This document shows, piece by piece, positions 54,841-64,000 of a stretch of DNA of 64,000 bases (the first letter of the stretch is position 1; each line of letters opens with the position of its first letter). Location of the stretch: assembly GCA_945910005.1 (NCBI GenBank), contig OX246747.1:5700274-5764273 (forward strand). Direction: 5' to 3'. The stretch comes from Isoperla grammatica (lineage: Eukaryota > Arthropoda > Insecta > Plecoptera > Perlodidae). A program made the position numbers and the translations under genes. The notes below the pieces were generated by a model. The model ran no database searches and was not told where the DNA came from. It saw only the letters and a list, made by a program, of their open reading frames with translations.

Positions 54841-56238
54841 CTAAAGGTTAATGGCCTATATGATTCAGGCCTGTTATAATAAAATTTATGTTATTCCCTT
54901 TTGCTGTTGGGGGGGAAACGATTATCAGCAACAAGTTTTTTTGGGGGGGCAGGTGGATAAAAAAAAGTTCAACGCATAACTATAGACATGTATCTACATG
55001 AGTATGGCCTAAAAAATTCATCCTTGTAATAATAAAATTTTATTTTATTCACTGTTGACACAGAACATTCGGACATCGACATAAATCAGCCTATAACCTA
55101 GTGTATTCCCATTAGGGCTTGGGTCTATATCTAGCTCTTAGTATGGTTCTTATGCGGGCCTAGACCTAGCCTAGTGTAGGTAATGGTATGGAAATCCAGA
55201 ATGGTCAGGGCTATTTGCAAAATAGGTGGTCTGAGCTTAAGCCTAGTGGCCTAGTACTTGGTATGTACCGGTAGGCCTATACGTTGGTCTAGGCTAAACT
55301 ATAACGTAGGTTTACTGTTACTACACCAATCCTTTAGGCTTAGGCCTACGGCCAAGTATATAATTGTACTTGTATTCTCTCTACGCTACGATTTACGGCG
55401 GTATTCCCAGGTGTTTGCGAGGTTTCGTGTGCCGGATCCTACGCCTAAACAGCCTATGCGGCGTAGGGTAGGCCTAGGCCTAGGCGTCTTAAGCCTAGAC
55501 CTATGCCTACCTAGCTGTTTACACACAAAGCGTTTATTTATTTTTCGTCTACGACTGAACTGAAGCTGTCGATACCACAAGTTGCTAAGCCCTTGAAACC
55601 TGTGCTCTAGGCCTAGGGCCTCGCCATACGCCTGCTTATAGCCCAGGCCTAGGGTTGGGCTGAGGCCTTAGTTATACTTTCTGAGTTTCACACACATTAA
55701 GATTTGTTATGGCGTGTAGCTAGGCACTCCGCTCGAAAACATGGTTTACAAGTATGCTTGCCTAGGCCAATATTAAAAGGAGACTTATCTGAACGTCAAC
55801 TGGAAGGTACCGTAACTTTTTCTTATCGCACATTCTTGAATCCACACAAAGATCTTTGACTAAAAGTGGAGCCAAATGTTTCACCAGATAATAACTAGTA
55901 ATAAAAATGTAATCAGGAACTTCCAATATATTGGTGCAATCTCTAAAACACGAGATCTTGGGAGCCTGTTGTCCACCGTATTTGACAGGGCCGCCATTTT
56001 ATCTATTTGTGGGACGGTCGAGGCAGCCGCAATTTTAACGAGCTCACGCAAATATTTGCGTCGGTAAATCGTTTTGTGCATTCAGTTTCATTGATTTGCG
56101 GACGCAAGTCAAAAGTTGCGTCCGCAAGTGGCTTTGTGCTTGAGGCTGTATGTATTGACGTAAATCTTCGGCCTTGTGTTCGGGACGGGATAAAAAAGCT
56201 GGTTCCACCCCACAAATAATTTTTTCGATGGGTATACG
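54841..56238. other. No gene recognised; AGGCCTA-rich tract
   Basis: 55130-55680 is dense in TAGGCCTA, CCTAGGCC and AGGCTTAGG words. The open frames across it (for example 55258-55563) have skewed composition and no motif. Confidence 0.45.
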
Positions 56239-56549
56239 CCTGCCTATGGACTGCTACCTTATCGTGGTGGGCAGGTTTGCGTGCTTTGTTGATCCCGAGA
56301 GCTATGCCGGTGGAAGCGTATGCTTCTGGTAGGGCCACCCTAGCCGGATTGGTCGAGGAGGAGAAGTCAGACGAAATGCAGTCCACACCCCAATCCCCTT
56401 TCCTCCCCTTTCTCCTTTCCTCACGCTCCCTCCTACTTGCCCCTTTCCTCCAAACAGCCCCATATTTCCTCTTCATATATCACCGACTCATAGTCTCGAT
56501 TAGCCTCGTTGCAAAAATATGAGACGTTAAGCCCAAATATCAAATCAAA
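56239..56549 (+). mobile_element. SINE-like type B, full length
   Basis: Target duplication TCGATGGGTATACG at 56225-56238 and 56550-56563. Head CCTGCCTATGGACTGCTA with two substitutions. Tail AAATATCAAATCAAA. Confidence 0.93.
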
Positions 56550-56618
56550 TCGATGGGTATACGCGAGGGCGCGATCGCAAAGTTAAAACCTCTGGCCAGT
56601 GCATTGTTATTTATATGT

Positions 56619-56623
<5 letters not shown>

Positions 56624-56660
<37 letters not shown>
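56624..56660. repeat. (TA)n microsatellite
   Basis: About eighteen TA units directly before the 56662 repeat. Confidence 0.97.
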
Positions 56661-56661
<1 letters not shown>

Positions 56662-56663
<2 letters not shown>

Positions 56664-56945
56664 TGACCCCATTCCATGTGAAACTAAGGCAAACACCACC
56701 TTCAGTAAAAACGAACGCCACCGCATCAGTGCTTTCCTCGGACCAGATGGCGTATCCTCCAAAAATAACAATACAACCGCGCCGCCCCGCACCTCCACCT
56801 TCTACAGCAGTGGGTATACAGACAACGCGCGCCTCGGCTGACAATAGTCAGTCGACGTTAGGCTCTTGAATGAGAAGGACGTGATAGGGACTCGTGAACA
56901 TGCCAGATGCAATTCTGGCGGAACGTAGAGCAATGGATGACAGAC
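56662..56945 (+). repeat. About 280-bp dispersed repeat, copy 2
   Basis: CCTGACCCCATTCCATGTGA to TTCTGGCGGAACGTAGAGC matches 33960-34215 with moderate divergence. It includes the hairpin GCCAGA...TCTGGC. Confidence 0.8.
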
Positions 56946-56956
56946 TTCGGTCTGCA

Positions 56957-57095
56957 CCAGTATACTCACACAAGCGGCGGAATATCCCGGTAGACAACAA
57001 ATCCATATATATATTTATAAATAAAATTATTATACTATAAAAAGAATAACAAAGTGTAAATAAATTATCCATGGCAGCATTTGCAGACTGTTCTA
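56957..57095 (+). repeat. About 140-bp dispersed repeat, copy 2
   Basis: See 11358-11500. It follows the 280-bp repeat directly, so the two may be parts of one element. Confidence 0.72.
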
Positions 57096-57117
57096 TTTAA
57101 AAATGTCAGTTTGTTCT

Positions 57118-57424
57118 CCTGCCCAGGGACTGCTACCTTATCGTGGTGGGCAGGTTTGTGTGCTTTATTGATCCCGAGAGTTATGCCGGCGGAAGCGTAT
57201 GCTTCTGGTAGGGCCACCCTTGCCGGACTGGTCGAGGAGGAGAAGTCAGACGAAATGCAGTCCACACCCCAATCCCCTTTCCTCCCCTTTACCCTTTCCT
57301 CACGCTCCCACCTACTTGCCCCTTTCCTCTAAACAACCCCATATTTCATCTTCATATATCACCCACTCATTGTCTCGATTAGCCTCGTTGCAGAAATATG
57401 AGACGTTAAGCCCAAATATCTATC
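57118..57424 (+). mobile_element. SINE-like type B, full length
   Basis: Complete. Tail ATGAGACGTTAAGCCC plus AAATATCTATC. Confidence 0.87.
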
Positions 57425-59677
57425 GGTAGTAACAAGCCAAAAAATCTTAATTTTTTTAACCGCCTGCTTTTAAAGTATGGTATCTTTTAGTCATGTTTTC
57501 CATATTTGTGGGTGGACATATACAAATGGTAGTTTTTTAGTTTTTCACCTGACTATTCATTTAAGGACAAAGAATTTATGGTCTTTAGTAGCACAGTTTT
57601 GGCATGATGTGTTGCCAGTAGAAATTGTTAAGAATAGCTAGATTTGGTTGCCATTTGGCATCCTTATCAATTCGAATAATGGCTGTCTCCTTCATTGTAC
57701 ACTACAAAATCACACCATATCCGATTAGTAGCATAGAGTTGCCCTTGAACTTGATGGTACTGACGTGAATCAGTCTTCAGAGTTATGTTTTTGGCAGATT
57801 GTAGCAGATAAAATTTTTTTTCGGCCGTAATCGCTTCAGCAATGGTTCGGTCTCTGTGCTGGTACGTGCACTTAACCTCAACTATTCCGTCATTGCCTGT
57901 AAACATAAAATAAAATTTTTAATTCAACCCTACATTTTGCCTGTGGAATGATCATTTAAATATAAAATATGGAGACAAGTGAATAGTAGGTCCATAATTA
58001 ACACATAGACTAACATAATTGTGAAAACGATTGACCCCAAGTATTTTTCTAGTAAAAAGCCCTAGTGTTATCAATATTATAATATTTAGGTTTTCTCGTT
58101 TTATACCAGCATTTGTTGTTTTGTAAATACTACATAGCATACTATTTTATTTGAAATAACTCTCTATTCATTACGCATTCCTTTATGCCAGGGAGAGTAT
58201 TAGCACCAGGAGCAGTGTAAGCTGCCTTATAGGTAGGCTTACTGGTAGGAAAATAGGCTACCTAAAAAAAATTGAATGTACAGATGTTTTAGATAGGCAT
58301 ATATGTAAATTAGTGCATTGACGATTTTTTGTGTATTTTAAGAATCACAATAGGATAACTTGAACATCATATTTATCAGACACGATCGATCAGACAGCCC
58401 ATATATTTTGAGGTTTATTTACTTTAAACACTCACCAACTAGGCCATCGGGAGAACCACCAAGCACACCATCTGACATTAGCCAAAGACCCGATTCGTCA
58501 ACTGCTACTTCCTTGATACCACAATAAACGGGAATGGCCGTTTCTTCATGGTGTATGCCCCATTGAATTGCTGCGTCCGAACATTGTCGATATACCCCAA
58601 GTAAGGTTTTAAATAGAGAGGGTGGGAATCTGGAGGATAACATTTTTATTACATAATATAATATCCTTATTTCATTTTTTTTTTTTGGTATAGTCTTGTT
58701 GATTTTAAACTCCAAACAAGTCCTACCAATACCATAGTAATAAATACATGTTATTAGAAAATCTCAACCCTTCTCCTGTACTTATTGTAATTACTGAGAA
58801 GGGGAGATAAATAAATGAATTGTTGGAGTGATGGACAAAGACTTACAATGTTCACTCGACTTACAGCCATGTCACCCGATCGGGAAACTCTCGTATCGCA
58901 GATAGTAGGCTGATAAACTCACGCAAGCTGTCGATCGTCTGATACAGCCTTGGGACTGTTTGCAAAATGTCACACCCCCATCAAATTCGTCACATGTAGC
59001 ATACAAAGTGTACTTCTCATGTAACTTACCGATTTCGCTGGATGCCTTGAAGCACTTAGCCATAATTACTGCACGTCAGTCTGTTCTGGCGTTGTGCCAT
59101 CCATTTTGGGTTTTTTCTTTGCCCAATTGTAAGCTTAGCAATTATTTCCCTAGCCTCTCTGCTCAGCTTGAAAACCTCACGGAGTTCATCGGTGCATCCA
59201 TGGAACTTGGCAATCCGTTCCTCGATTGTTAAGGGCATCTGGTCTGAAAAATTGAATTAATAACGGCATGAAGCACTTAAAAACCACGTACCATAGGCTA
59301 CCGCATAGCTCACATTACAATTTCTGATTCAAAGGACGTTTTCTCAAATGATGGGTTCGATTAGGAAAGAAACGAAACCAAACTTGAGTTCCAGGTTAAG
59401 TCGCTTGTCCTACTTTGCGATTGGCGTCAACGCTATTGAACTTCATGAAATTTCAGTCGCCTAGGCCTAGTTCAACCTGTGTATTCGCAAGGATGCATTC
59501 ACAATTGCGGGAATGCATCAACTGCAACCGTCAACTTAAATGTTCAACTCAGCCAATCTTTGGAGTAGACTTGTGCGCCTTTTGCAAGCCACGCATCATT
59601 TGTCAGCTGTCTATAGGGCAACGAGTGCTCACGATTGAAAGGTCGGAAGTCTTGGGCTGATTGTTTCATGAATTCAA

Positions 59678-60061
59678 TCCTGCCCAGGGACTGCCACCTT
59701 ATCGTGGTGGGCAGGTTTGCGTGCTTTGTTGATCCCGAGAGTTATGCCGGCGGAAGCGTATGCTTCTGGTAGGGCCACCCAAGCCGGACTGGTCGAGGAG
59801 GAGAAGTCAGACGAAGTGCAGTCCACACCCCAATCCCCTTTCCCCCCCACTGTCCACTTGAATATTTATCCTCCCACTTGGCCCTGCCCTCCCTTGCTGG
59901 ACTCCCGTATGACTACTCACGCGACGTACAATGGATCTGATTCGGATGTGGCTTTGTTCTTCATTATCATGTTTCTCATCTTCATTATCACCCGCTCATC
60001 GTCTCGATTAGCCATCGTTGCATAAATATGAGACGTTAAGCCCCATTAATCAATCAATCAA
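59678..60061 (+). mobile_element. SINE-like type A, full length
   Basis: Target duplication TCATGAATTCAA at 59666-59677 and 60062-60073. It lies in the first intron of the SWIM-YqaJ gene, antisense to it. Confidence 0.93.
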
Positions 60062-60205
60062 TCATGAATTCAACAGGTTGATTTGAAAGCAAGAGATTCG
60101 TGTAGGCCTCAAGAGTACTTAAATTTAGGCTAACCTTAACCACCTTAGGCCTATAGACTCTAAGCCGACTATTAATTTTGGCTAACAAGGGCCCACACAC
60201 ACTAA

Positions 60206-60531
60206 TGGCGCGTTTACATAACTGACTAGTGACTAACGACTAGCGACTAAGAGCGCGTTCATGAAACTGACAAGCCGCAACAGGCTTCTCTCATTGGCTG
60301 ACAGTGAGAATACTGCTCTCCGATTGGCTGTGACTAAGAACTTGACCAAGGAGTTGAGATGTCTTTAACTTCTTAGTCAAGTCAAGACAAACCTTACTCA
60401 CAGCCAATCGGAGAGCAGTATTCTCACTGTCAGCCAATTAGATTTAGAGAAGCCTGTTGCGGCTAGTCAGTTTCATGAACGCGCTCTTAGTCGCTAGTCG
60501 TTAGTCACTAGTCAGTTATGTAAACGCGCCA
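60206..60531. mobile_element. Foldback MITE with TAA duplication
   Basis: The arms from TGGCGCGTTTACATAACTGA inward are near-perfect inverted repeats over about 150 bp. They include internal GACTAGTGACTAACGACTAG repetition and GCCAATCGGAGAGCAGTATT. TAA flanks both ends (60203-60205, 60532-60534), fitting the TWA preference of PIF/Harbinger. It lies in the intron just after the SWIM exon. Confidence 0.88.
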
Positions 60532-60914
60532 TAACAAGGCCATAGGCTTTATTGTTTGCATAGTCACAACACGCAAGAATTACCTTTCTGTGGCTCTGGT
60601 GATAGTAGCCAAACGACTCCCAAACTTTCGTTAATTGGCCTCATGGATTCCAGAAGCCAATTAAAGTCAGCTGCATCAGGTTTTCTGTTGAGGCTAAACC
60701 CTTCTTGGCTCTGTGGTTTAGCCCAGAGCGCTTCTGAAGTGACTGTAGAAGCCACACTCGATTTGGATTCTGGCTTGGCCCAAGTGCATGGCATATCTGT
60801 TTTCCCTAAATTATCTAGGGCGAACAGCAATGCAGTAGCCATGTGATGGCATCTTAGTTTGCCTCGTGGGCACTGGCAGAAGGCTTCTTGCACCTCATCA
60901 GCAGCGATAGTAAT

Positions 60915-61640
60915 CTAACAATGAGTATAAAAACATTAATTTGAATTATTCTTTTAACAGTTGGTGTTGGGCAAAGGTTAGGCCTAGGCCGTAGACATTA
61001 GCTATGTATACATAGCGTACCGAGTCCAAAAATCGTACTCAGTATGCCATGTAAACAAGGTAGGGGGATCTTTTTAAGCTTAATCACCAGAGCGCAGCAC
61101 TGAAAAATGCGGTCTACCTGTCAAAGTGAAAATACACTGATCGGCAAGGCGGTGTTAGAAAATACTGGCTTTGGTAGACCGTGACTTAGAAATACTATCG
61201 TCAAGAAAGCGGTGACTTCTGTGTGTTGCTAGGATACTTGACGTGGTGTTTCTTCGTCAGTTGATGGTCAGTTGTCTTTATTGCCGTTTCGTGTTTGACA
61301 GAACTTTCATATGTGACAGAAGCTAACTTCATGTGGGGGAAATCTGATTTACTTTCTAATATTATTAATGAACACCTATTACCGATATCAAAAAACATTG
61401 ACACTGAAAACATTACTCGAGATCTTTCAGAGTAGTAATATGTGATCCCTATGCCTTTAGAGTACGACAATATGCAGACAGACAAGGGTAGGTCAAATAC
61501 CTTACTAACTAGCTGCGCTAGAATACTGGACACTGCCGTGAAATAGTGGCGAAAAGCCGACACTAGCGCCACTACCGGAGCGGTTCGATCGAAATTGATT
61601 GCTTAGATTCAAAGCAGTAGTAAATTAATTTGCTGGCCCC
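60915..61640. other. No gene recognised
   Basis: A 123-codon minus frame at 61572-61201 (VSKVFDLPLSVCILSYSKG) has no recognised motif. GTTAGGCCTAGGCC words lie near 60977. Confidence 0.35.
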
Positions 61641-62428
61641 CCGCACGTGACTTTTTTAACAATGTGTCGCTACAGTTTTCGGCGCCAGGCCTTTGGCTAC
61701 ACGTTGGTATATTTTTTGAGTTTATAAGTCCCACCCTTCACCCCCTCCCGACGTGTTTTATGTTGAATTGCGTGCGACTTCGACGCTTCGGTTTTGCGGG
61801 AAAAATTGTAAAAAATTCAAATGTTTTTTTTTAATTTTTCGAATACTGTCGCTCGCAAGTCAATTAAATGGCGCATCTTTTTGTATGTCTTTTTTGAATT
61901 TGTATGGTCCCGTTTAAAAGTTACGGGCACCCAAAGACGAAAGATTTTCGAAATTTGGATTTGACGATTTTGGTACGTTTTTAACGCGTCACATTAAACG
62001 GCCCTGCCTGTCGAACCAAACAAGATGTACCATTCGTTTTTGTATTGTTACCGTCGGTTACTATCTGGGTAACTAGGATTTGGAAATTTTTCGAATCGTC
62101 CCGGAACGTTTGGCACACGGATCGTGTACATTTGGTCGCGTGCGTTTTTTAAAAGGAGCGGGGACACTTTTCTCCCACATTTTTGATTTTCGAACTTTCT
62201 CAACTTTTTCATTTTTAAGGACAAAGTTTAATCTGAATTATTGTTGGTCAATTTTTTGAATTTCGTCCCGGATGCTTAGTTATGGGCACTTTTCCATTTT
62301 CTCTACACGGTTTCAGTTTTGATTTTTTTGCGTCAAGTTGGTACTTTCGAAATGGTTTTTTTTTCCTTGTCCCGATACTGAACACTCTATCGTACAGGGC
62401 CATGAAAACACATTTTCAAAAAGTCACC
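61641..62428 (+). repeat. About 790-bp repeat matching the core of the 26176 transposon
   Basis: GTGACTTTTTTAACAATGTG through TTTTCAAAAAGTCACC matches 26329-27118 along its length (shared GTGTCGCTACAGTTTTC, GCGGGAAAAATTGTAAAAAA, GATTTGACGATTTTGGTACG, TTCGTCCCGGATGCTTAG). GTGACTTTTT and AAAAAGTCAC at the two edges form short inverted ends. The outer arms of the 26-kb copy are absent here. Confidence 0.85.
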
Positions 62429-62799
62429 TTTACACTGAATGACAGACGTTCGCGCAACTCATTGTTCACGGCTTTAAGACAACACGCATACAAAAGTTTT
62501 CTTTTTGTATATTAAAAGTGTTATAAATACGTCATATAACAAATAATTGTGTTTAGTATTAATAAATGGACATTTGTCTATTTGAAAACGTTACTTTAAA
62601 AAATAAGACTTTAGGGGTGTTTGATTTATGGTGCTTTAACAGATTTCATCCGTCTCGTATTTTTGCCGGTATTTGTCTATGAGAATTTTTCAATGTCTTA
62701 AAAAAGCATGTTGCAGTTTTTTTTAATTTTTTTCGACTACTTTTATGAAATTATAAGGCTATTGACAGCATATTGAACGTACCCGGACGTACCCGGCAC

Positions 62800-62860
62800 G
62801 CAAGGTCTACTAGATCGCTTGTAGTAGTGTATCGCTAGGAGTAAATCCAGTAGACCTTGC
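62800..62860. repeat. 12-bp perfect inverted repeat
   Basis: GCAAGGTCTACT (62800-62811) and AGTAGACCTTGC (62849-62860) around a 37-bp loop. It is bordered by ACGTACCCGG repeats whose inverse forms occur near 63049. Confidence 0.75.
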
Positions 62861-63218
62861 CCGGCACGTACCGTCTCTGACATGATTGATCGACTCTGGA
62901 TATTTGTGTATTTTGTTTATTGATTTTCAGTTTTGAACGTCCCCCACATGTCCCGTTTTGAACTCGGACAACCCGTTTTGGTATCATATGAAAGTGCGTT
63001 CTAATACCTTTCAGAACATGTGCAATTTGTTGACGTCACACGTACCGGGACGTACCGGGAAGCTTTTGAACGTGCAAAATTCAACTTTTTTGTTTTTGAC
63101 CGCCCAAAGTACGAATTTGTTATGAATTTTTTCGGAAATTTTCGTCGGAATTACTTTTTCCTATTCTTTATTAAATATGTTTAGTTTTTAATTTATCCAA
63201 AAAGCTCAAAACACGACG

Positions 63219-63238
63219 ACGGGGGGGGGGGGGGGGGG
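63219..63238 (+). repeat. Poly-G run
   Basis: About eighteen consecutive G in an otherwise AT-rich region. Confidence 0.9.
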
Positions 63239-63529
63239 TGCCGTGTACATCGATGTAATATGAAGAAAATCAATTTCGACACTCACTTTTGTCATTGATG
63301 GCTTATTGTGAGCGACAAGTTTGACTTACAGACTTTGTGTTAACTTTTTTAGAAAGCGTTATTCAATATTAAATATTCGAGCTCTTTAATTCACCGAAAA
63401 AGCTCAACCCGGACTTTTTATAGGCGCCCGTGTTACACGATGCTTAACGAATAAATTGCCCAATGTTGTAGCATAGTATATTGAGTTCAAGTGTCCAGTG
63501 CCATATAGGTCCGCGATTCGAATCCCACA

Positions 63530-63705
63530 ATTTTCAAGTTTCTCTCTTTACTTAAGTATCCACGACAGTTTTACATGGTATATGTACTTTTTGTACTTTA
63601 TTTTTTTTGTACTTTAATTTTTTATTTCATTTTTCAAAATCACACAATTTTCAAGTTTCTTTCTTTACCTAAGTATCTACGACAGTTTTACATGAAATGT
63701 ACGCA
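63530..63705 (+). repeat. Two-copy tandem repeat, about 113-bp period
   Basis: TTTTCAAGTTTCTCTCTTTA with CGACAGTTTTACATGG recurs from about 63645 with few changes. Simple T-rich spacer. Confidence 0.8.
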
Positions 63706-63854
63706 GACATACTCGAAAATTTTTCATCCACTTTAACATTTTTCAACATGACAATTTTTTTTTTTCGTAATTAATTTTTTTTTCTCTTTTCCACAATTTT
63801 CAAGCTTTCCAGAAAGTGACTGATATAATAAGTTAATATGGCGGTAACCTATAT

Positions 63855-63917
63855 TTGGCCCCGGGTAGATTAGGCCCAGAGTGACTCTGCTAGTCGTAAG
63901 AGCAGTCCCTGGGCAGG
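63855..63917 (+). mobile_element. Type C head joined to an inverted type A/B head
   Basis: CCCCGGGTAGATTAGGCCCA...GTCGTAAGAG (type C, +) is joined at about 63901 to CAGTCCCTGGGCAGG, the reverse complement of the A/B head start. No body or tail follows. Confidence 0.75.
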
Positions 63918-64000
63918 CACGCGGGTTGAGATTTGTACAGAATATTAGAAAGGTGCAATTATGAGTGAAGCTGATGCTATTGAGAGGCATGTGGCCTTCA

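Larger units (their letters stand above)
57585..60914 (-). pseudogene. SWIM zinc finger plus YqaJ-type nuclease gene, four exons
   Basis: Exon 60914-60584 (acceptor TTGTTAG, donor AAAG/GTAATT) has a SWIM finger, EAFCQCPRGKLRCHHMATAL (CxC...CxH). Exon 59243-59030 starts DQMPLTIEERIAKF and has QRQNRLTCSNYG. Exon 58629-58436 has WGIHHEETAI and GGSPDGLVG. Exon 57896-57585 has GIVEVKCTY and RQYHQVQGQL. The Glu, Asp and E-V-K residues form the PD-(D/E)XK site of YqaJ-like exonucleases. SWIM-YqaJ genes are common in invertebrate genomes, often tied to transposons. Phases agree across exons 1-2 and 3-4. TAA near 59053 (after SNYG) and a one-base shift near 57690 before AIIRIDKDAKW break the frame. 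Introns hold a SINE and a MITE. Confidence 0.8.

Noticed and set aside
56599..56869. Poly Tyr-Ile ORFs
   Set aside because: Translation of the (TA)n run in several frames.
63480..63535. tRNA-like or Pol III element with GATTCGAATCCC
   Set aside because: A B-box-like word is present, but the T stem and acceptor stem do not pair, so no tRNA fold is supported.

Overview
This window looks like intergenic or intronic DNA from a repeat-rich invertebrate animal genome. Genes are broken into short exons with GT/AG junctions. There is no operon-like packing. Nearly every recognisable protein belongs to a transposable element: Penelope-like, Jockey-like and other LINEs, Ty3-like gag, an RT/RNase H retroelement, PIF/Harbinger, Kolobok, MULE, pogo/Tigger, SWIM-YqaJ and THAP. 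AGGCCTA-rich tracts, (TTA)n and (AATC)n tails also point to an animal genome. I cannot name the species. Two possible lola-like zinc-finger exons would lean to an arthropod, but that is weak.

The commonest feature is one modular SINE-like family with at least 25 copies. Type A (about 380-400 bp) and type B (about 300-310 bp) share a hairpin head starting CCTGCCCAGGGACTGC. Type C has a different head, a 66-bp unit that can be tandemly amplified. All three share a 3' end of the form GAGACGTTAAGCCC followed by ATCA-type repeats. Several copies have clear target-site duplications of 9-14 bp. All but one full or long copy lie on the + strand.

Layout: 0-9.7 kb holds Tigger, MULE and Harbinger debris, SINEs and a 5'-truncated Penelope-like element (4.7-6.5 kb) abutting a 66-bp tandem array. 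10-15 kb has a 372-bp foldback MITE, LINE and gag fragments, and an unidentified three-exon gene with consistent splice phases (14.0-14.8 kb). 15-25 kb is mostly gene-free apart from a frameshifted Harbinger transposase (19.6-20.9 kb) and a 560-bp direct repeat pair. 25.3-36.5 kb contains two exons resembling a KIF21-type kinesin motor. Between them lie a decayed RT/RNase H retroelement split by a 1.08-kb transposon with an 8-bp duplication, and a large zinc-finger exon.

38.19-41.88 kb is a complete-length Kolobok-type transposon, with TTAA duplications and AGGTAGGCTCC termini. It carries a THAP-DDE transposase with two stop codons and, converging on it, an intact protein resembling the cytoplasmic ballast domain of P2X7. 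42.2-44.9 kb is a Jockey-like LINE followed by eight near-identical 100-bp repeats. 45-52 kb holds two HARBI1-like genes, a THAP gene and a MULE split by a TTAA MITE. 52.6-61 kb holds acidic and BESS-like ORFs, more SINEs and a four-exon SWIM-YqaJ gene. 61-64 kb is AT-rich repeat.

The biology visible here is mainly layered insertion. SINEs and MITEs sit inside older transposase genes, and removing them restores the host reading frame in several places. Whether the two kinesin-like exons belong to a live host gene is unresolved.
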